Notes: generated from the letters alone by a model not told the origin. Shown: positions 39,277-49,671, counted from the stretch's first letter. The stretch is 64,000 bases of DNA from Marinomonas phaeophyticola (GCF_026966905.1 NZ_JAPUBN010000017.1:179358-243357), one strand, 5' to 3'. Made by a program: numbers and translations.

Positions 39277-42200
39277 GCTCACCTCCACACAGTGCATGAA
39301 AAGCATTCAGAGCAGGAACGCCTTCTTTTGCATACTTGTTGGTGGCTAATGCGGCATCACCAACACAAATCAACATTTGCTTTTGCCGACTCATGGCAAC
39401 ATTCATACGATTGGGTAAACGTAAAAAACCAAACATGCGATTAAGCGATGCTTCTTTGAGGTCATTAGACGAAATATTCTTACTTTCTGATCCTAAAGAT
39501 TTTCGCTTTGGCTGATGCCACGTTCGTACGCAAGATAAAAGCACAATATCAAATTCCTTACCTTGAAATGCATCAACCGTACCAACTCGCAACCCTTCTT
39601 CGCGTTCGGTACTGCCATCTCCCTTTTGTTTACTCGCCCATTTAAACTCATCACTTGGCTCGTATTGCCCTTCCCGTTTTACCATCAAAGGAATCCCCTT
39701 TACCGTTCTCGTGGCGAGCTCTTCCATAATCAAATCTCGTTGCGCAGCATAAAAGGTAATCACCCCAACGGACAAACTCTTTCCATCAGCCTCAAGTAAA
39801 CGCTGAACTTCTGTGGCTATGCGTTTTGCTTCTGCATTACGAATAGGGCTAGGACCACGTTTACTACTTTTCCCTTCAGACAAGGGCACATCAACCCACT
39901 GACATACCTTGCCAGAGTAATACTGCCCTTCACTTCCAAGTGCCTGAATAAAGTCGGAAGAAAAAGCAAAGTCACTTGCTGGGCGAGTGGTTTTTAATTT
40001 GTCCATTCCCTTAGCTTCGTAAAACTGTTGGCTGATAAAATCCCCAAGAATCGGATGCATACGGAATTGTGTATCCAGCATCACGATTCGTGGATTATTA
40101 TCCTCACTGCGCAGTGCTTCTAGTTGTAATCGCAAACGTTCAAAAAGACTCAATTTAAACGCAGCTAACTGCTGCTCAGTAAGTAAATGCTCCTCTTGCA
40201 ATTGGTTTTCTATATCTGGTTCTAGCATATGAGGTAACTGACGGTCGTCACCTACTAGAATCACACGGCGTTTCGCCATCGACATAGGAATAAACAAATC
40301 CAGCGGGTTCGCCCGAGCCGCTTCATCAATAATGACAGTATCAAAATCGATATCTGAACTACCCAAACCAACGACTGACTTTAAACTGGCCATTTTATTG
40401 CCTGCAGCTTGTTGGCAGGTGGCGCCAACCACCATGGCGTATTCTTCAGTGGTGGATAGCGCCGCCTGACGATCCATATCTATACTGTTAGCAAGCTCTT
40501 GAAGAGCCCAAGCGACACCTTGCTTATGCTCTTGTCTGTATTGCGCCAACGAACGATCAAGCTTGTTTAACAAGCATATTCCCGTTTCATCAAGTGCCTG
40601 TTTTAGTTCGGGTGGTCGATAATCGGGTAAATACTCATCTAACAATTGGTTTTTCAGCTCAACTAAGGCAGTTAATAACTCATCCTCTGCCAGAGTCGTC
40701 TTCGAGGCCTGTTGCAATAAGGCTTTACTCTTACCTGTAAACTGGTGTAACCCACGTCGCAATTGCCTTAACAATTCCTCTGCTCTGACACCACCATCGT
40801 CAAAAAAACTGATTTTGGTCGTACGCAAGGCTCTAATGCCGCGTAAAGTAGAAACAGTATTAACCATGTCATTTCTGACGGCTGTCACACACTGCTCTTT
40901 TACATAATCCTCCAAATCGCTGATTAAACGTGCAGGCACTCGCATACTAGAGTCAAGAGCACGTAACTGTTTTAACAAGTGTTGTAATTGATCACGATGC
41001 TGGGCACTTGAATATTGACTCATCCGTAACAGAGTCATTGTTTCAACCACCTCATCAAGTTGCTGCAATACTGGTTGCTCTTCGTATTGCAACTGGACTT
41101 GTTCTTTCAAATGCGTTGCTTGATCGTCTATCCAACGGCTAAAACCATCTTCTGTGGCCGCGCCCTTTTTGCCACCCACACGTGTAGCAGGCAGATCAAA
41201 AACCTGACTGCGGTCAAGTGCATTGTCAACCGCATCATGCTGAAAGCTGCTGACCAATACTTGGCCACTGATGTTTTGGTTTTCAAACTCTTCGGCTAAA
41301 CGTCGCTGCAACGCCGCAATGACTTGAGTCTTGCCTGTACCGGGTGGACCGATAATTAGAGCAATATCAGGTGTATTGAGAGCGGTTTCCAACGCCAGTA
41401 ACTGCTTATCCGTTGGCTTACCACCTTTAAAGGTTTCTTTTGCGTAAGGCGTTATACCTTTTATTGTACGGCGGCGTTCAAATGGAACAGAGCTACCTTC
41501 CAATAGCCATTTTAATTGCGGCATGCGCTTGCCTGAGTCTATCGTTTGACGCGCAGTCACCCGTCTGTTCCCTGCAACACGCTGGCCCGCCAACGATAAA
41601 TAGAGCCATCCTCCTTTGCCATTTTCATCAAAACGAGGTATCGCACTTTTCTTATCAGAAGAAGATGTAAAAACAAGATAATCGTCTTCGAAACGAATAT
41701 TACCACGGGATCCTTGCTGCTGTTTTTCAGCCTCGGTACTCAGCTCTTCCGACCAGTCTGGCGGTTGGTTAGCCAAATCAACTTGATCGGATTGTGGTAT
41801 TTCTTGGGACACCCAACGATCCCGAAATTCTTTATACGCCTCTGTTGATTTAGGCCAGATACGCCAACGATTAACACGCCCATCTTCAAAGGGTTCCGCA
41901 TGAGTAAAGCGCAATGCCTTTAGCATTTCAGCTGTCTTCAATGCATTTCCCCATTCCTTATCATTATAGAGATTCCACAATTCTAAGTAGCTACCATTAT
42001 TGCGTAACGCTGCATCCAATATCGCTCGATGAGCACCACTATCCAGTACCGCAGCCACACTTATATCAGCAAATAAAAACGAGCCAATCAAAAGAGAGAA
42101 ATTGCTGTCACGCCGAGGGTGGCGAGTAATGCGCTTAATCAAATAACCTTTATCAGGCTGTGGCTCAACATCTACGCGCCAGCCTTTGCCTAATAATTGG

Positions 42201-42694
42201 AAGCTCTTCCCAACTGCAGCATTGCTAAAACGTGAAATTGTCAGCCAATTTTCCTTCGTTTCATTCGGATTAGTTCCATTAGCAGAAATCACCTCAACAA
42301 CAAAGTGCTCATAAAGCCACGTCCGTGCCAAATCAATACTGTTTTCACGGATTTCATTCTTAGTAAACAAATCATCCGCAATAAGTGCATCTACGCTCAG
42401 TGTTAAATCCAATTTCAATGCCTCAACTGGAGACATATATTGCAACTGCAAGGTTTTATTATGCACTTTCGTCAATAACCAACGCGTTTGCTCACCTCGC
42501 ATTAAGCTGGTTAATTGCGGCTCGTCAATCTTAGCGCAAGCAACTGTAATCCGTAGATCTGCTTGTTGTAATAACCACAAGCCATTGTATTCCATCATTT
42601 GCACAGGCTGGTCTGTTTGCAACTGAGACAGACTATCATTTGATGTCAGATTGATTAGATCGTCTGTAAAATAAGGAAATTCATTAAACTGCAT
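39260..42694 (-). CDS. Upf1-like SF1 helicase
   Basis: This 1144-residue helicase has Walker A IIGPPGTGKTQVI at about residue 450, Walker B VIIDEAARANPLDL (DEAA) at about 790, and GDDRQLPHML. The C-terminal RecA domain has VGTVDAFQGKEFDIVLLSCVRT and NVAMSRQKQML. The 400-residue N-terminus is unfamiliar. The order is Upf1/DNA2-like, acting on RNA or DNA. It is three bases from the kinase stop. Helicases of this kind accompany the CoCoNuT ATPases. Confidence 0.85.
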   Translation of the reverse strand: MQFNEFPYFTDDLINLTSNDSLSQLQTDQPVQMMEYNGLWLLQQADLRITVACAKIDEPQLTSLMRGEQTRWLLTKVHNKTLQLQYMSPVEALKLDLTLSVDALIADDLFTKNEIRENSIDLARTWLYEHFVVEVISANGTNPNETKENWLTISRFSNAAVGKSFQLLGKGWRVDVEPQPDKGYLIKRITRHPRRDSNFSLLIGSFLFADISVAAVLDSGAHRAILDAALRNNGSYLELWNLYNDKEWGNALKTAEMLKALRFTHAEPFEDGRVNRWRIWPKSTEAYKEFRDRWVSQEIPQSDQVDLANQPPDWSEELSTEAEKQQQGSRGNIRFEDDYLVFTSSSDKKSAIPRFDENGKGGWLYLSLAGQRVAGNRRVTARQTIDSGKRMPQLKWLLEGSSVPFERRRTIKGITPYAKETFKGGKPTDKQLLALETALNTPDIALIIGPPGTGKTQVIAALQRRLAEEFENQNISGQVLVSSFQHDAVDNALDRSQVFDLPATRVGGKKGAATEDGFSRWIDDQATHLKEQVQLQYEEQPVLQQLDEVVETMTLLRMSQYSSAQHRDQLQHLLKQLRALDSSMRVPARLISDLEDYVKEQCVTAVRNDMVNTVSTLRGIRALRTTKISFFDDGGVRAEELLRQLRRGLHQFTGKSKALLQQASKTTLAEDELLTALVELKNQLLDEYLPDYRPPELKQALDETGICLLNKLDRSLAQYRQEHKQGVAWALQELANSIDMDRQAALSTTEEYAMVVGATCQQAAGNKMASLKSVVGLGSSDIDFDTVIIDEAARANPLDLFIPMSMAKRRVILVGDDRQLPHMLEPDIENQLQEEHLLTEQQLAAFKLSLFERLRLQLEALRSEDNNPRIVMLDTQFRMHPILGDFISQQFYEAKGMDKLKTTRPASDFAFSSDFIQALGSEGQYYSGKVCQWVDVPLSEGKSSKRGPSPIRNAEAKRIATEVQRLLEADGKSLSVGVITFYAAQRDLIMEELATRTVKGIPLMVKREGQYEPSDEFKWASKQKGDGSTEREEGLRVGTVDAFQGKEFDIVLLSCVRTWHQPKRKSLGSESKNISSNDLKEASLNRMFGFLRLPNRMNVAMSRQKQMLICVGDAALATNKYAKEGVPALNAFHALCGGEHGEVR

Positions 42695-42697
42695 AAA

Positions 42698-44129
42698 TCA
42701 CCACCGAAATTGCCAAAAAGTATGAGTCAGCTGTGGATCGCCCAAATGAATACGGTAAGGCTCATTATTATTCCCACGATTTGTAATTTTTAGAGGTATT
42801 TTCTTTTTGAATTCTTTAATCTTGTCTTCCCCACGCGAAATATTTAACGGCTCAACAGGCGTAATAATCAACATAGTGTCCGTATATTCAACCTGAATAT
42901 GATCTGTTGGTATTTTGTCATAACTAAAAGAGGGCATAAGACGTTTCAGTTCCTTTTGATCGCCAATTTGAAGGCAAATCTTACGTTCTGTGGAAATTAT
43001 ATTGCCATCAAGTTCAGGATATTTGTCTTGTTTCTCCTGCTCTGAAACCTTGATATATTCTTCAAATATAACCAGGTTCTCATCAATAGCGGAATCACAG
43101 AAAAAGCAACTAGCACCTTCTAAATCAGAATTACTGAGTGATAATATTGTTTGCCCATTACATTCATGACAAACAAATAACCTTTCATCTACTTCTGTTA
43201 ACGCTTCAAGCCATTCCGACATACTAGGTCGAGCAACAGCCGACACCTTTCCCAAACCGAATGTCTGTTGAAATAAACTAGGTAATTTGCTGTTCTCAAT
43301 AAGCTGTATTGGTAAGTTGGTAAAACATTCATTATCTGAGTTGTCAGAGTCATTGATCCAAGGGTGTTCACCGCACAACGCTTCATCCTCTACTTCTGGC
43401 TCAGAGTCATTAACAAAACCGCCTTTTAATGGGTGGTTATGAGTCAGTAGTTGATAAGCAATAACAGCAAAGCTCCAGCAATCCGTTAAGCTGGAAAGCA
43501 TTGCTTCCCCTCGAACCACTTCAGGAGCGCCATAGTCAGGAGTATGTACTGTCAGACCACAATGAGATTCGATACTGATATTATCGCAGTCAATCAACCA
43601 AGCTTCTGAATAGTTGGAGTCATCAGACACAAAAATATTATCCGGTGAAATATCCCCATACAGCAAACCACGACTATGCAACTGATTTAACGTACGAGCT
43701 AGTTGGCACAGAATGCGAATACGACGACGCAAACCACCTTGTTTAATGTAATCTTTAATATGTGGTGTTTCATTTTCTTCTGACTGATTGTCCGTTGCCT
43801 CAATAAAGCTATCCATTAAGCTTTGCAGTGGAACTAAACCATCCATCAATTCCATGACATAACCCATACGAGGTTCTTTTAACAAAGTTAAAGGTCGTGC
43901 CAGCTTCAAATCCGCAATATCTTGACGAATTAGCCATTCAATATGATCTCGCCATTTTTTTTCGCTACGAGGTCCTTGTTGGTAAACCCTTTCACCAATA
44001 CCGTAGGGTGTTCTGTTTTGTACACAACACCTTGACCACCGCGAGCCAATTCATCAATGAGCGAGTATTTCGCACCATGAATGTCTTCGAGAATAGGTAG
44101 CTTTTTCTTTTTTTCTGTGTTGTAGTCAT
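42698..44129 (-). pseudogene. Ser/Thr kinase with zinc ribbon, two frameshifts
   Basis: The C-terminal 403 residues read as a kinase C-lobe: YGDISPDN (catalytic loop), LIDCDN (metal site), YGAPEV, then a CHEC/CFFC ribbon and a beta-rich tail. The N-lobe (ELARGGQGVVYKTEHPTVLVKGF) is in another frame, and the ATG at 44129 in a third. Adding one A to the A8 run (43955-43962) and one to the A7 run (44108-44114) gives a full kinase. Either it is a pseudogene, or the runs are under-called, or slippage makes the protein. Confidence 0.7.
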
Positions 44130-44132
44130 TAT

Positions 44133-44834
44133 TTATTCAACCTTGAATATGCCTGCAATACTTTTGTCATCGCCATGTTTTGGCGTGCTCCAATCGATTA
44201 ACTCTTTAGTCAACCAACGCTTACAATGACGTTTATTACTATTCTTTAGCTTCTGATAAATAGTCTCAAAGAAAGCCTCCAAATGCTCTGGTAGCAAGTC
44301 ATCAGAAATGCCATCAGTCATTAATAACACACCATCACCAGCCATTGTCAGCGTACATTCAATAGTTGACCAATCACCTTCCTCAGCTTTAGCTAATGTT
44401 TGTGTTTGATTACCAAAGCCATCTCGCTGAGGTGTGATAACGGAAAATACACCCTTACTTCGAATAAGTAACAAACCATCACCAGCTTGAGCAGCTTGAA
44501 CTTGACCCCGTTCATTAATCCAAGCCCAAACACAAGTAGTTTCATAAGATGAATAATCTTTACCTACTTTATTTATCCATTTCTGTTGAATTTTTTGGCT
44601 AATTAATAAAGGTGCGTATAAATTTTTATCTTTCTGCTCTCTGATTATTAAGCGAACAATTTTTGCGGCTAACTGAGCGCCTTGATGACTTAACGCTCGG
44701 CTACCCAAGCCATCACACACCGCAACACACCATCCTTTACGAACACCATGAACTAAAACCGCATCCTGATTTGGGGTATTATCTTGAAAGTGTGCAGGTC
44801 CTTTTACAGAGCAGCCTGTTGCTGTCATTTTCAT
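44133..44834 (-). CDS. PP2C-type protein phosphatase
   Basis: This 233-residue protein has CDGLGSRALSHQG, AGDGVLLMTDGISDD and HGDDKSIAGIF, the metal-binding aspartates of PP2C phosphatases. It overlaps the vWA gene by one base. With the kinase and the vWA protein it forms the TerY-P-type triad that controls other systems by reversible phosphorylation. Confidence 0.88.
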   Translation of the reverse strand: MKMTATGCSVKGPAHFQDNTPNQDAVLVHGVRKGWCVAVCDGLGSRALSHQGAQLAAKIVRLIIREQKDKNLYAPLLISQKIQQKWINKVGKDYSSYETTCVWAWINERGQVQAAQAGDGLLLIRSKGVFSVITPQRDGFGNQTQTLAKAEEGDWSTIECTLTMAGDGVLLMTDGISDDLLPEHLEAFFETIYQKLKNSNKRHCKRWLTKELIDWSTPKHGDDKSIAGIFKVE

Positions 44835-45517
44835 TAAAAACCAATCTCTTCAAATTCATCATCAGAATCACTTACCTTTGGAAGCTCCAAAGGCGTTGAT
44901 TGATTTGGTGTAGTAGAACGACTACGAGTAGTCACGCTCATGGTTACTGCTTTAAAAAATCGATGTATATCTCGCGCATTTTCAGCACTAAAAACTGGCG
45001 CTTCTAAATCATTAGCAAAATCATTTAACAGTGATAAATCTGCATCAGCCCCAATACCCATAGCAAAACGAGTGACTTTACTAGAGCGCTCACCATTCAT
45101 TAATTGTTTAAGAGATCCTGTTATATCGTCTGTTGGGTACCCATCCGACACTAAAACAACTACAGGTTTATAAGCTCTAGAAGAAATAACTTCTTTATCT
45201 TCGATCATTTCCGCTGCCATTTTAAATGCGGCTCCCATTGGAGTACCTCCGCTTGCAAGTAAAGGAGTAATACTTTCAACTTTATATGCAGCGGTTAATG
45301 GGAAATGTAAATTTGCAACACCACCAAAAGTAATAATACTAAGTTGTATTTCTGCTCTTAATCGACTCTCTTCTGAAAAGGTACTGAGCATATCTTTCAA
45401 TGCTTTATTTACTGCCTCGATTTTTCCATCAACCGACATACTGCCACTCGTATCTGTTAATACGATAACTGGAAGTGGACGAGCTGTTTGAACCTGAAAC
45501 TTTTTAAGTTCTGACAT
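44834..45517 (-). CDS. vWA (TerY-like) protein
   Basis: This 227-residue protein has a complete MIDAS: DTSGSMSVDGKI at about residue 22, T in SGGTPMGAAF and D in VSDGYPTDD. It is a single vWA domain with a serine/threonine-rich tail. AAGGA precedes the ATG by 8 bases. Within the triad it probably recruits metal-bound partners or senses damage. Confidence 0.88.
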   Translation of the reverse strand: MSELKKFQVQTARPLPVIVLTDTSGSMSVDGKIEAVNKALKDMLSTFSEESRLRAEIQLSIITFGGVANLHFPLTAAYKVESITPLLASGGTPMGAAFKMAAEMIEDKEVISSRAYKPVVVLVSDGYPTDDITGSLKQLMNGERSSKVTRFAMGIGADADLSLLNDFANDLEAPVFSAENARDIHRFFKAVTMSVTTRSRSTTPNQSTPLELPKVSDSDDEFEEIGF

Positions 45518-45545
45518 TGATAAATTCCTTATTAATCATTCTAAT

Positions 45546-45635
45546 ATTGTAAATATATTAATCTTAAGAGTACATTTAAAGCATGCTTATATTGTAAATA
45601 TATTAATCTTAAGAGTACATTTAAAGCATGCTTAT
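45546..45635. repeat. Two tandem copies of a 45-bp unit
   Basis: The unit starting ATTGTAAATATATTAATC is repeated exactly head-to-tail (45546-45590 and 45591-45635). The second copy forms the last codons and stop of the membrane protein gene, and the first lies in the spacer before the vWA gene. It is a recent duplication that may carry a promoter or terminator. Confidence 0.9.
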
Positions 45636-46253
45636 ATAGACAGCTATTGAAGTTGTTACTAATCTTCTACCTAAATTATTTGCCGCTACAATAAAGCCAC
45701 CACCTCCAACAAAAAATACAAAAACGGAGTCAAAGTTAATATCAACCATAAGATTTGGTATCAGGATTTTAGCTATAATAAAAATTATTGTGCTTAGAAA
45801 TGAAATGGCTACTGCATCTCGATATAGCAAATAAGATTTATGTGTCGACGCAATATCTTTCTGGTCTGATAACGGCTTATAAATTTTCCGATACCAATAG
45901 CCATTCTGAGTCTCATGATCTGTTTTAAGAAATTCGTAGTCTGCAACAGCGGTCTTAAGGGCGGCATTATCAATACGGGAGTCTTTTTCAGCTAGCTGTA
46001 TAAAACGATGTCCTGGCAAGGCATGGCGCCACCGAAGAAACACCAAAGTATTTTTTAGACCTGTTGGAAGAAGACTACTCAGGAACCCCGCTAACACACC
46101 AATAACACCCATTAAAATACCGGTTTCTTTTAGAGAGCTTAATTGGCTAAGATCTAGCTCTTTTTGGTTAACTAGCCAGACAACTATAAGCTGTATCCCT
46201 ATAAGTATTGATAAAGGCACTATATTTTGAGTTTTTAAGGATATTGTTGTCAT
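45621..46253 (-). CDS. Membrane partner of the metallo-beta-lactamase-fold protein
   Basis: Starting at 46253, one base after the MBL stop, gives 210 residues. Hydrophobic segments lie at about 12-28, 42-62, 145-165 and 175-195, with a charged loop between the second and third. No family is recognised. Coupling suggests it anchors or is controlled by the MBL protein, as membrane effectors are in other defence systems. Confidence 0.6.
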   Translation of the reverse strand: MTTISLKTQNIVPLSILIGIQLIVVWLVNQKELDLSQLSSLKETGILMGVIGVLAGFLSSLLPTGLKNTLVFLRWRHALPGHRFIQLAEKDSRIDNAALKTAVADYEFLKTDHETQNGYWYRKIYKPLSDQKDIASTHKSYLLYRDAVAISFLSTIIFIIAKILIPNLMVDINFDSVFVFFVGGGGFIVAANNLGRRLVTTSIAVYISML

Positions 46254-46254
46254 T

Positions 46255-47343
46255 TTAAACAGCCTCATCATATTCATAATGATAGGGTTCTGGATTGAGA
46301 CTATTCCATCCATCTCTTACGGGAGCATCATGATGATGGCAAATATTGCCCCCTCGAGTTGCTATAGCGTTAACACCTCTATGAGTAAAAGCATTCATCA
46401 CAGCCTTTCTCGGATGTTTAGGCTCACCTGCTTTCGCTGTTGAAGCAATTGCGGTAATACCACGAGATATACCTTCATCCACTGGCTCACCAACCAAACG
46501 ATTAAGTACCGTTTTACCGATATTTCTCTTGCTACCATGGTGTGGGATTTGAATGAATCTAAGCTCTGCACTACTTGAACAACACTCTACTTGATCTGCT
46601 GCTAACGACAGGCCACCTATTCCAGCATCACCTGTAAACAATAGACGTCTTCCATCGATAACTAATTGGGTAATGACGCTAGAATTATTCCTAGCCGATG
46701 TCACTCCCTCATCGCCAATCTGATCATCACCCCATGTGGCAAAAAAGCGCTTAATCGCTGAAGATGCCTTTTCAAAAAGATTTTCAAGAGAATCGACAGC
46801 AGAAACTCGCTTTGGCATGCCATCGAAATCAGGAACCAATGACTCATAATACTCAACAGAGGGGCCAAGAACTTTAAGCGAATGAGTAGAGTCGACAAGA
46901 TTAGTAAATGGCTCTCGAATAACGATTCCCTTAGATTCAGCTAACTTCACAAGGAACCAAGCTTTTTCCAAGTTCTGCTTTAAGCGTTCACTGACACTGT
47001 TATCTGTCATTCGTCCATCCTTGAATTTACTGGCTAAACCTTGGTTATGATCCCAAGGTTTATGAATCCATAGTTCTTTAACAACTAATTCATTCATTAC
47101 TGTTTCTAGGCCATTAATGTGGTCCTGATCTGGATGAGTGTTAATAAGTATATCAACCACATCCGTACCGTAATGACTTCGAATATGATTAACTAATTCG
47201 GCACCAGTACTTTTAAAGCCACCATCAATGATAACTACCGTCTGCTCTTCTCTACTGCCATAAAGATTACCAAACCTTAGAGCGATAGCATCTCCACTTT
47301 TAGACTCTTCACCAACGCCCATAAAATCTATTTCGTAACCCAT
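46255..47343 (-). CDS. ComEC-type metallo-beta-lactamase hydrolase
   Basis: This 362-residue protein has the metal site INTHPDQDHINGL (HxDxDH), a later FTGDAG aspartate and PHHGSK. Such soluble, ComEC-like MBL proteins hydrolyse nucleic acids or phosphodiesters. AGGAG lies 7 bases before the ATG. A sigma54 promoter match lies 39-54 bases upstream of the ATG. Confidence 0.82.
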   Translation of the reverse strand: MGYEIDFMGVGEESKSGDAIALRFGNLYGSREEQTVVIIDGGFKSTGAELVNHIRSHYGTDVVDILINTHPDQDHINGLETVMNELVVKELWIHKPWDHNQGLASKFKDGRMTDNSVSERLKQNLEKAWFLVKLAESKGIVIREPFTNLVDSTHSLKVLGPSVEYYESLVPDFDGMPKRVSAVDSLENLFEKASSAIKRFFATWGDDQIGDEGVTSARNNSSVITQLVIDGRRLLFTGDAGIGGLSLAADQVECCSSSAELRFIQIPHHGSKRNIGKTVLNRLVGEPVDEGISRGITAIASTAKAGEPKHPRKAVMNAFTHRGVNAIATRGGNICHHHDAPVRDGWNSLNPEPYHYEYDEAV

Positions 47344-47381
47344 ATCGATCTCCTCTTTAATAATAAGTTAAAGGAGGAATT

Positions 47382-47397
47382 GCGAAGAGCGTGCCAA
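47382..47397 (-). promoter_or_regulatory. Sigma54 (-24/-12) promoter before the MBL gene
   Basis: On the minus strand the sequence is TTGGCACGCTCTTCGCAATT. TGGCACG is the exact -24 element, GG and GC are separated by the required 10 bases, and only the second base of TTGC is changed (TCGC). Transcription would start about 12 bases later, near 47370, before the ribosome site at about 47352. Confidence 0.75.
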
Positions 47398-47476
47398 TTA
47401 TTTTACCCTTTAAATTCAATAACTTAAAAAAACATTATTTTATTATTTATATTTTTTTTATCTTTTATAAAATTTA

Positions 47477-48469
47477 TTATGCTTTTCTCTTTTTCTTGCC
47501 CTTCGTTTCATTACCCTTTTCACTCAATTTGGACGAGCTTAAATAAGGTACTTTTGCAGAAGGTACTAACTGAGAAGCAGCATCCAAATGAATATCTTGA
47601 TCGTCAAAAAAGATATGTGGGTTAAAGGCTTTTAATACCTTACCTTTGCCAACGCCTCCTAGAAAAAATGCCTCATCAACATAAACGCCCCACGCTCGAA
47701 GTGTTTTAATAACGCGCATTTCTGAAGGGCTGTTTCTAGCAGTCACTATGGCGATTCGAACAGGAGAAGATTCAACACGAATAGGAAGACGGTCTTGCAG
47801 TTTAGATAATTTTTTTAGAAGGCTAGCGTAAGGGCCTTCCTCCATTGGAATATCTTGCTTTGCATCTTCCTGTGCGTGGAACTCTTCCATTCCTTTAGTT
47901 TTATAAACCAATTCACTTTCGTCGGAAAAAAGCACGGCATCACCATCGAAGGCGATACGAACCTGCCCTTCTGGAATTTTTGGCGCATCTTTAGGTGGTT
48001 CCCTTAAAATAGCGGCGGCACATTGGCGTGAATCGATAACTTTTTGAGCATCTTCTACATTGGTGGTTAGGAATAAATCTACGTCGTACGCATCCAAATA
48101 ATCCGGTACAGATTCTCCAGCCGTAAAGGCTGATCGTGTAATGTTTAACTTGTCATGTCTAATGGTCTGCAGTACTCGTAAGCCAGTATCAGGGCTATTA
48201 CGGGACATAACCACCACTTCAACTAAAGGCGATGCATCTCCTTTTTGCTTATGTTCATTTAATGCTAATAGTGCTTTGACTAAGTGATAGCCAGTACCTG
48301 GGGCTAAAGGCTCATCTTCGCGTTCTAACATGTACTGTTGATAGACCTCTATGGCGGTAGCAGGATCAGCATTACGAGCCTCTGTAAAAATTCGATCTGA
48401 CTCGCTCATATCAAAAAGCGCCGTAGCAGAAATTCCCACTACCAAGGTATTACTTAAATCAAATGCCAC
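47477..48469 (-). CDS. 5'-nucleotidase (cN-I type)
   Basis: This 330-residue protein resembles the 5'-nucleotidase family with a HAD-like core: RIAFDGDAVLFSDE at about 190-200 and ARNSPSEMRVIKTLRAWGV near 265, then FFDDQDIH. It should dephosphorylate nucleoside monophosphates. In a defence operon it could deplete nucleotides or process a signal nucleotide. Confidence 0.8.
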   Translation of the reverse strand: MAFDLSNTLVVGISATALFDMSESDRIFTEARNADPATAIEVYQQYMLEREDEPLAPGTGYHLVKALLALNEHKQKGDASPLVEVVVMSRNSPDTGLRVLQTIRHDKLNITRSAFTAGESVPDYLDAYDVDLFLTTNVEDAQKVIDSRQCAAAILREPPKDAPKIPEGQVRIAFDGDAVLFSDESELVYKTKGMEEFHAQEDAKQDIPMEEGPYASLLKKLSKLQDRLPIRVESSPVRIAIVTARNSPSEMRVIKTLRAWGVYVDEAFFLGGVGKGKVLKAFNPHIFFDDQDIHLDAASQLVPSAKVPYLSSSKLSEKGNETKGKKKRKA

Positions 48470-48513
48470 TAGATTCTCCTTAACCCAATTAATTTACGTA
48501 GAAAATTACACCT

Positions 48514-49596
48514 CTATTCAAGTATTCTCCAAACGTCTTTTAAGCGTTTTATTGTGTGTTCCCACTTTGCGGTTCTAGGTCGAGCAACTATATTTTGATT
48601 CCCAAACAAACCGACTTCACCAAATGCATCAGACAGTGGCACTTTATGTAACCACTTCACTGGAACAAAATATTCCGCATCATCTTCACCCACCTGCTCC
48701 GCCAATGGGTAACGACCAGATAATTGCATTTCAGCGGTGATAAATTCATCCGCTATCGTCGCTCTACCTGTCACTTCAGCCACGCCAACATAACCCATAC
48801 CTGGAATATTCACCCAAACACGATCCCCTAAACCAAGCTGAAACAATTTTTGACTATACCAACGTCCATCGCCAGCCGATAGAAAGCCGTATTTATACGC
48901 GTCCTCCCAATGACGACGATCTGGATAAACACCAAAACTGGCATAAAACTCGCCATTCCAGTCATTTTTCTGGTTGGCGTTTACGGCATGATCTTCGGTT
49001 TCATGGGGGTCGATCATCCATGAGCGGCTCAGGTATTGGTTCGCCCCATCCTGAAAGACGGAGAAGAACACCGCATTAACGGCGACACTCGCTTTGTCGT
49101 TCAGGTAGTTGATGATGCGTTCCGTACTGGCATCTAGTTCACCTGCTACAATAACCATTTGGTGAGAACTATTAATCTCTTCTTCTATGGGTAATACGCC
49201 GAATTTAGCTTCAAAAGCTTGATCAAAGGTAGATAGAGGTAGGACGTTATCTGCTGCAAATTTCGCATAGATTTGAGCAATTTTTTCTACAGGTAATGCT
49301 TCTATCCACGAAGCATAATCAATGGTTTGTGCCACCACATCTCGTGGTGTTTTGTGTTTCTTTAATTCAATAATAATGACAGACCCCGACGAATCTATTG
49401 CCAATAAATCAATGTACTTACCAAAGTCTGTATACACCTGCTTACCAATTAACAGCCAGCCAGTATTTAAAATGGACATATCTTTAGCAATCAACTCTTC
49501 TAGAAGCGCCTCCGACTCAAGTATCACTGACTGTAATGCTTCTGGTTGCTGCCCTATTTTCCAAATTCCATGTTGTACAGCCATTAAGTTCTTCAC
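48514..49596 (-). CDS. PD-(D/E)XK endonuclease-like protein (DUF91/NucS-like)
   Basis: In this 360-residue protein the nuclease core at about 60-100 reads YIDLLAIDSSGSVIIIELKK (D, then E-x-K), followed by RDVVAQTIDYASWI. This pattern is found in NucS/DUF91 and related nucleases. The C-terminal half is unfamiliar and beta-rich. It should cleave DNA in the restriction response. Confidence 0.8.
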   Translation of the reverse strand: MKNLMAVQHGIWKIGQQPEALQSVILESEALLEELIAKDMSILNTGWLLIGKQVYTDFGKYIDLLAIDSSGSVIIIELKKHKTPRDVVAQTIDYASWIEALPVEKIAQIYAKFAADNVLPLSTFDQAFEAKFGVLPIEEEINSSHQMVIVAGELDASTERIINYLNDKASVAVNAVFFSVFQDGANQYLSRSWMIDPHETEDHAVNANQKNDWNGEFYASFGVYPDRRHWEDAYKYGFLSAGDGRWYSQKLFQLGLGDRVWVNIPGMGYVGVAEVTGRATIADEFITAEMQLSGRYPLAEQVGEDDAEYFVPVKWLHKVPLSDAFGEVGLFGNQNIVARPRTAKWEHTIKRLKDVWRILE

Positions 49597-49671
49597 TCCA
49601 GTTTCTATTTTTAGTGACTTAATTCGGCATTTTTTAAATTAAAAATGCTGCGGGTCTTACAATTATTAACG

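Noticed and set aside
49627..49652. AT-rich palindrome between the SF2 helicase and nuclease genes as a terminator
   Set aside because: The stem is mostly A/T and the genes are co-directional, so a real terminator is doubtful.
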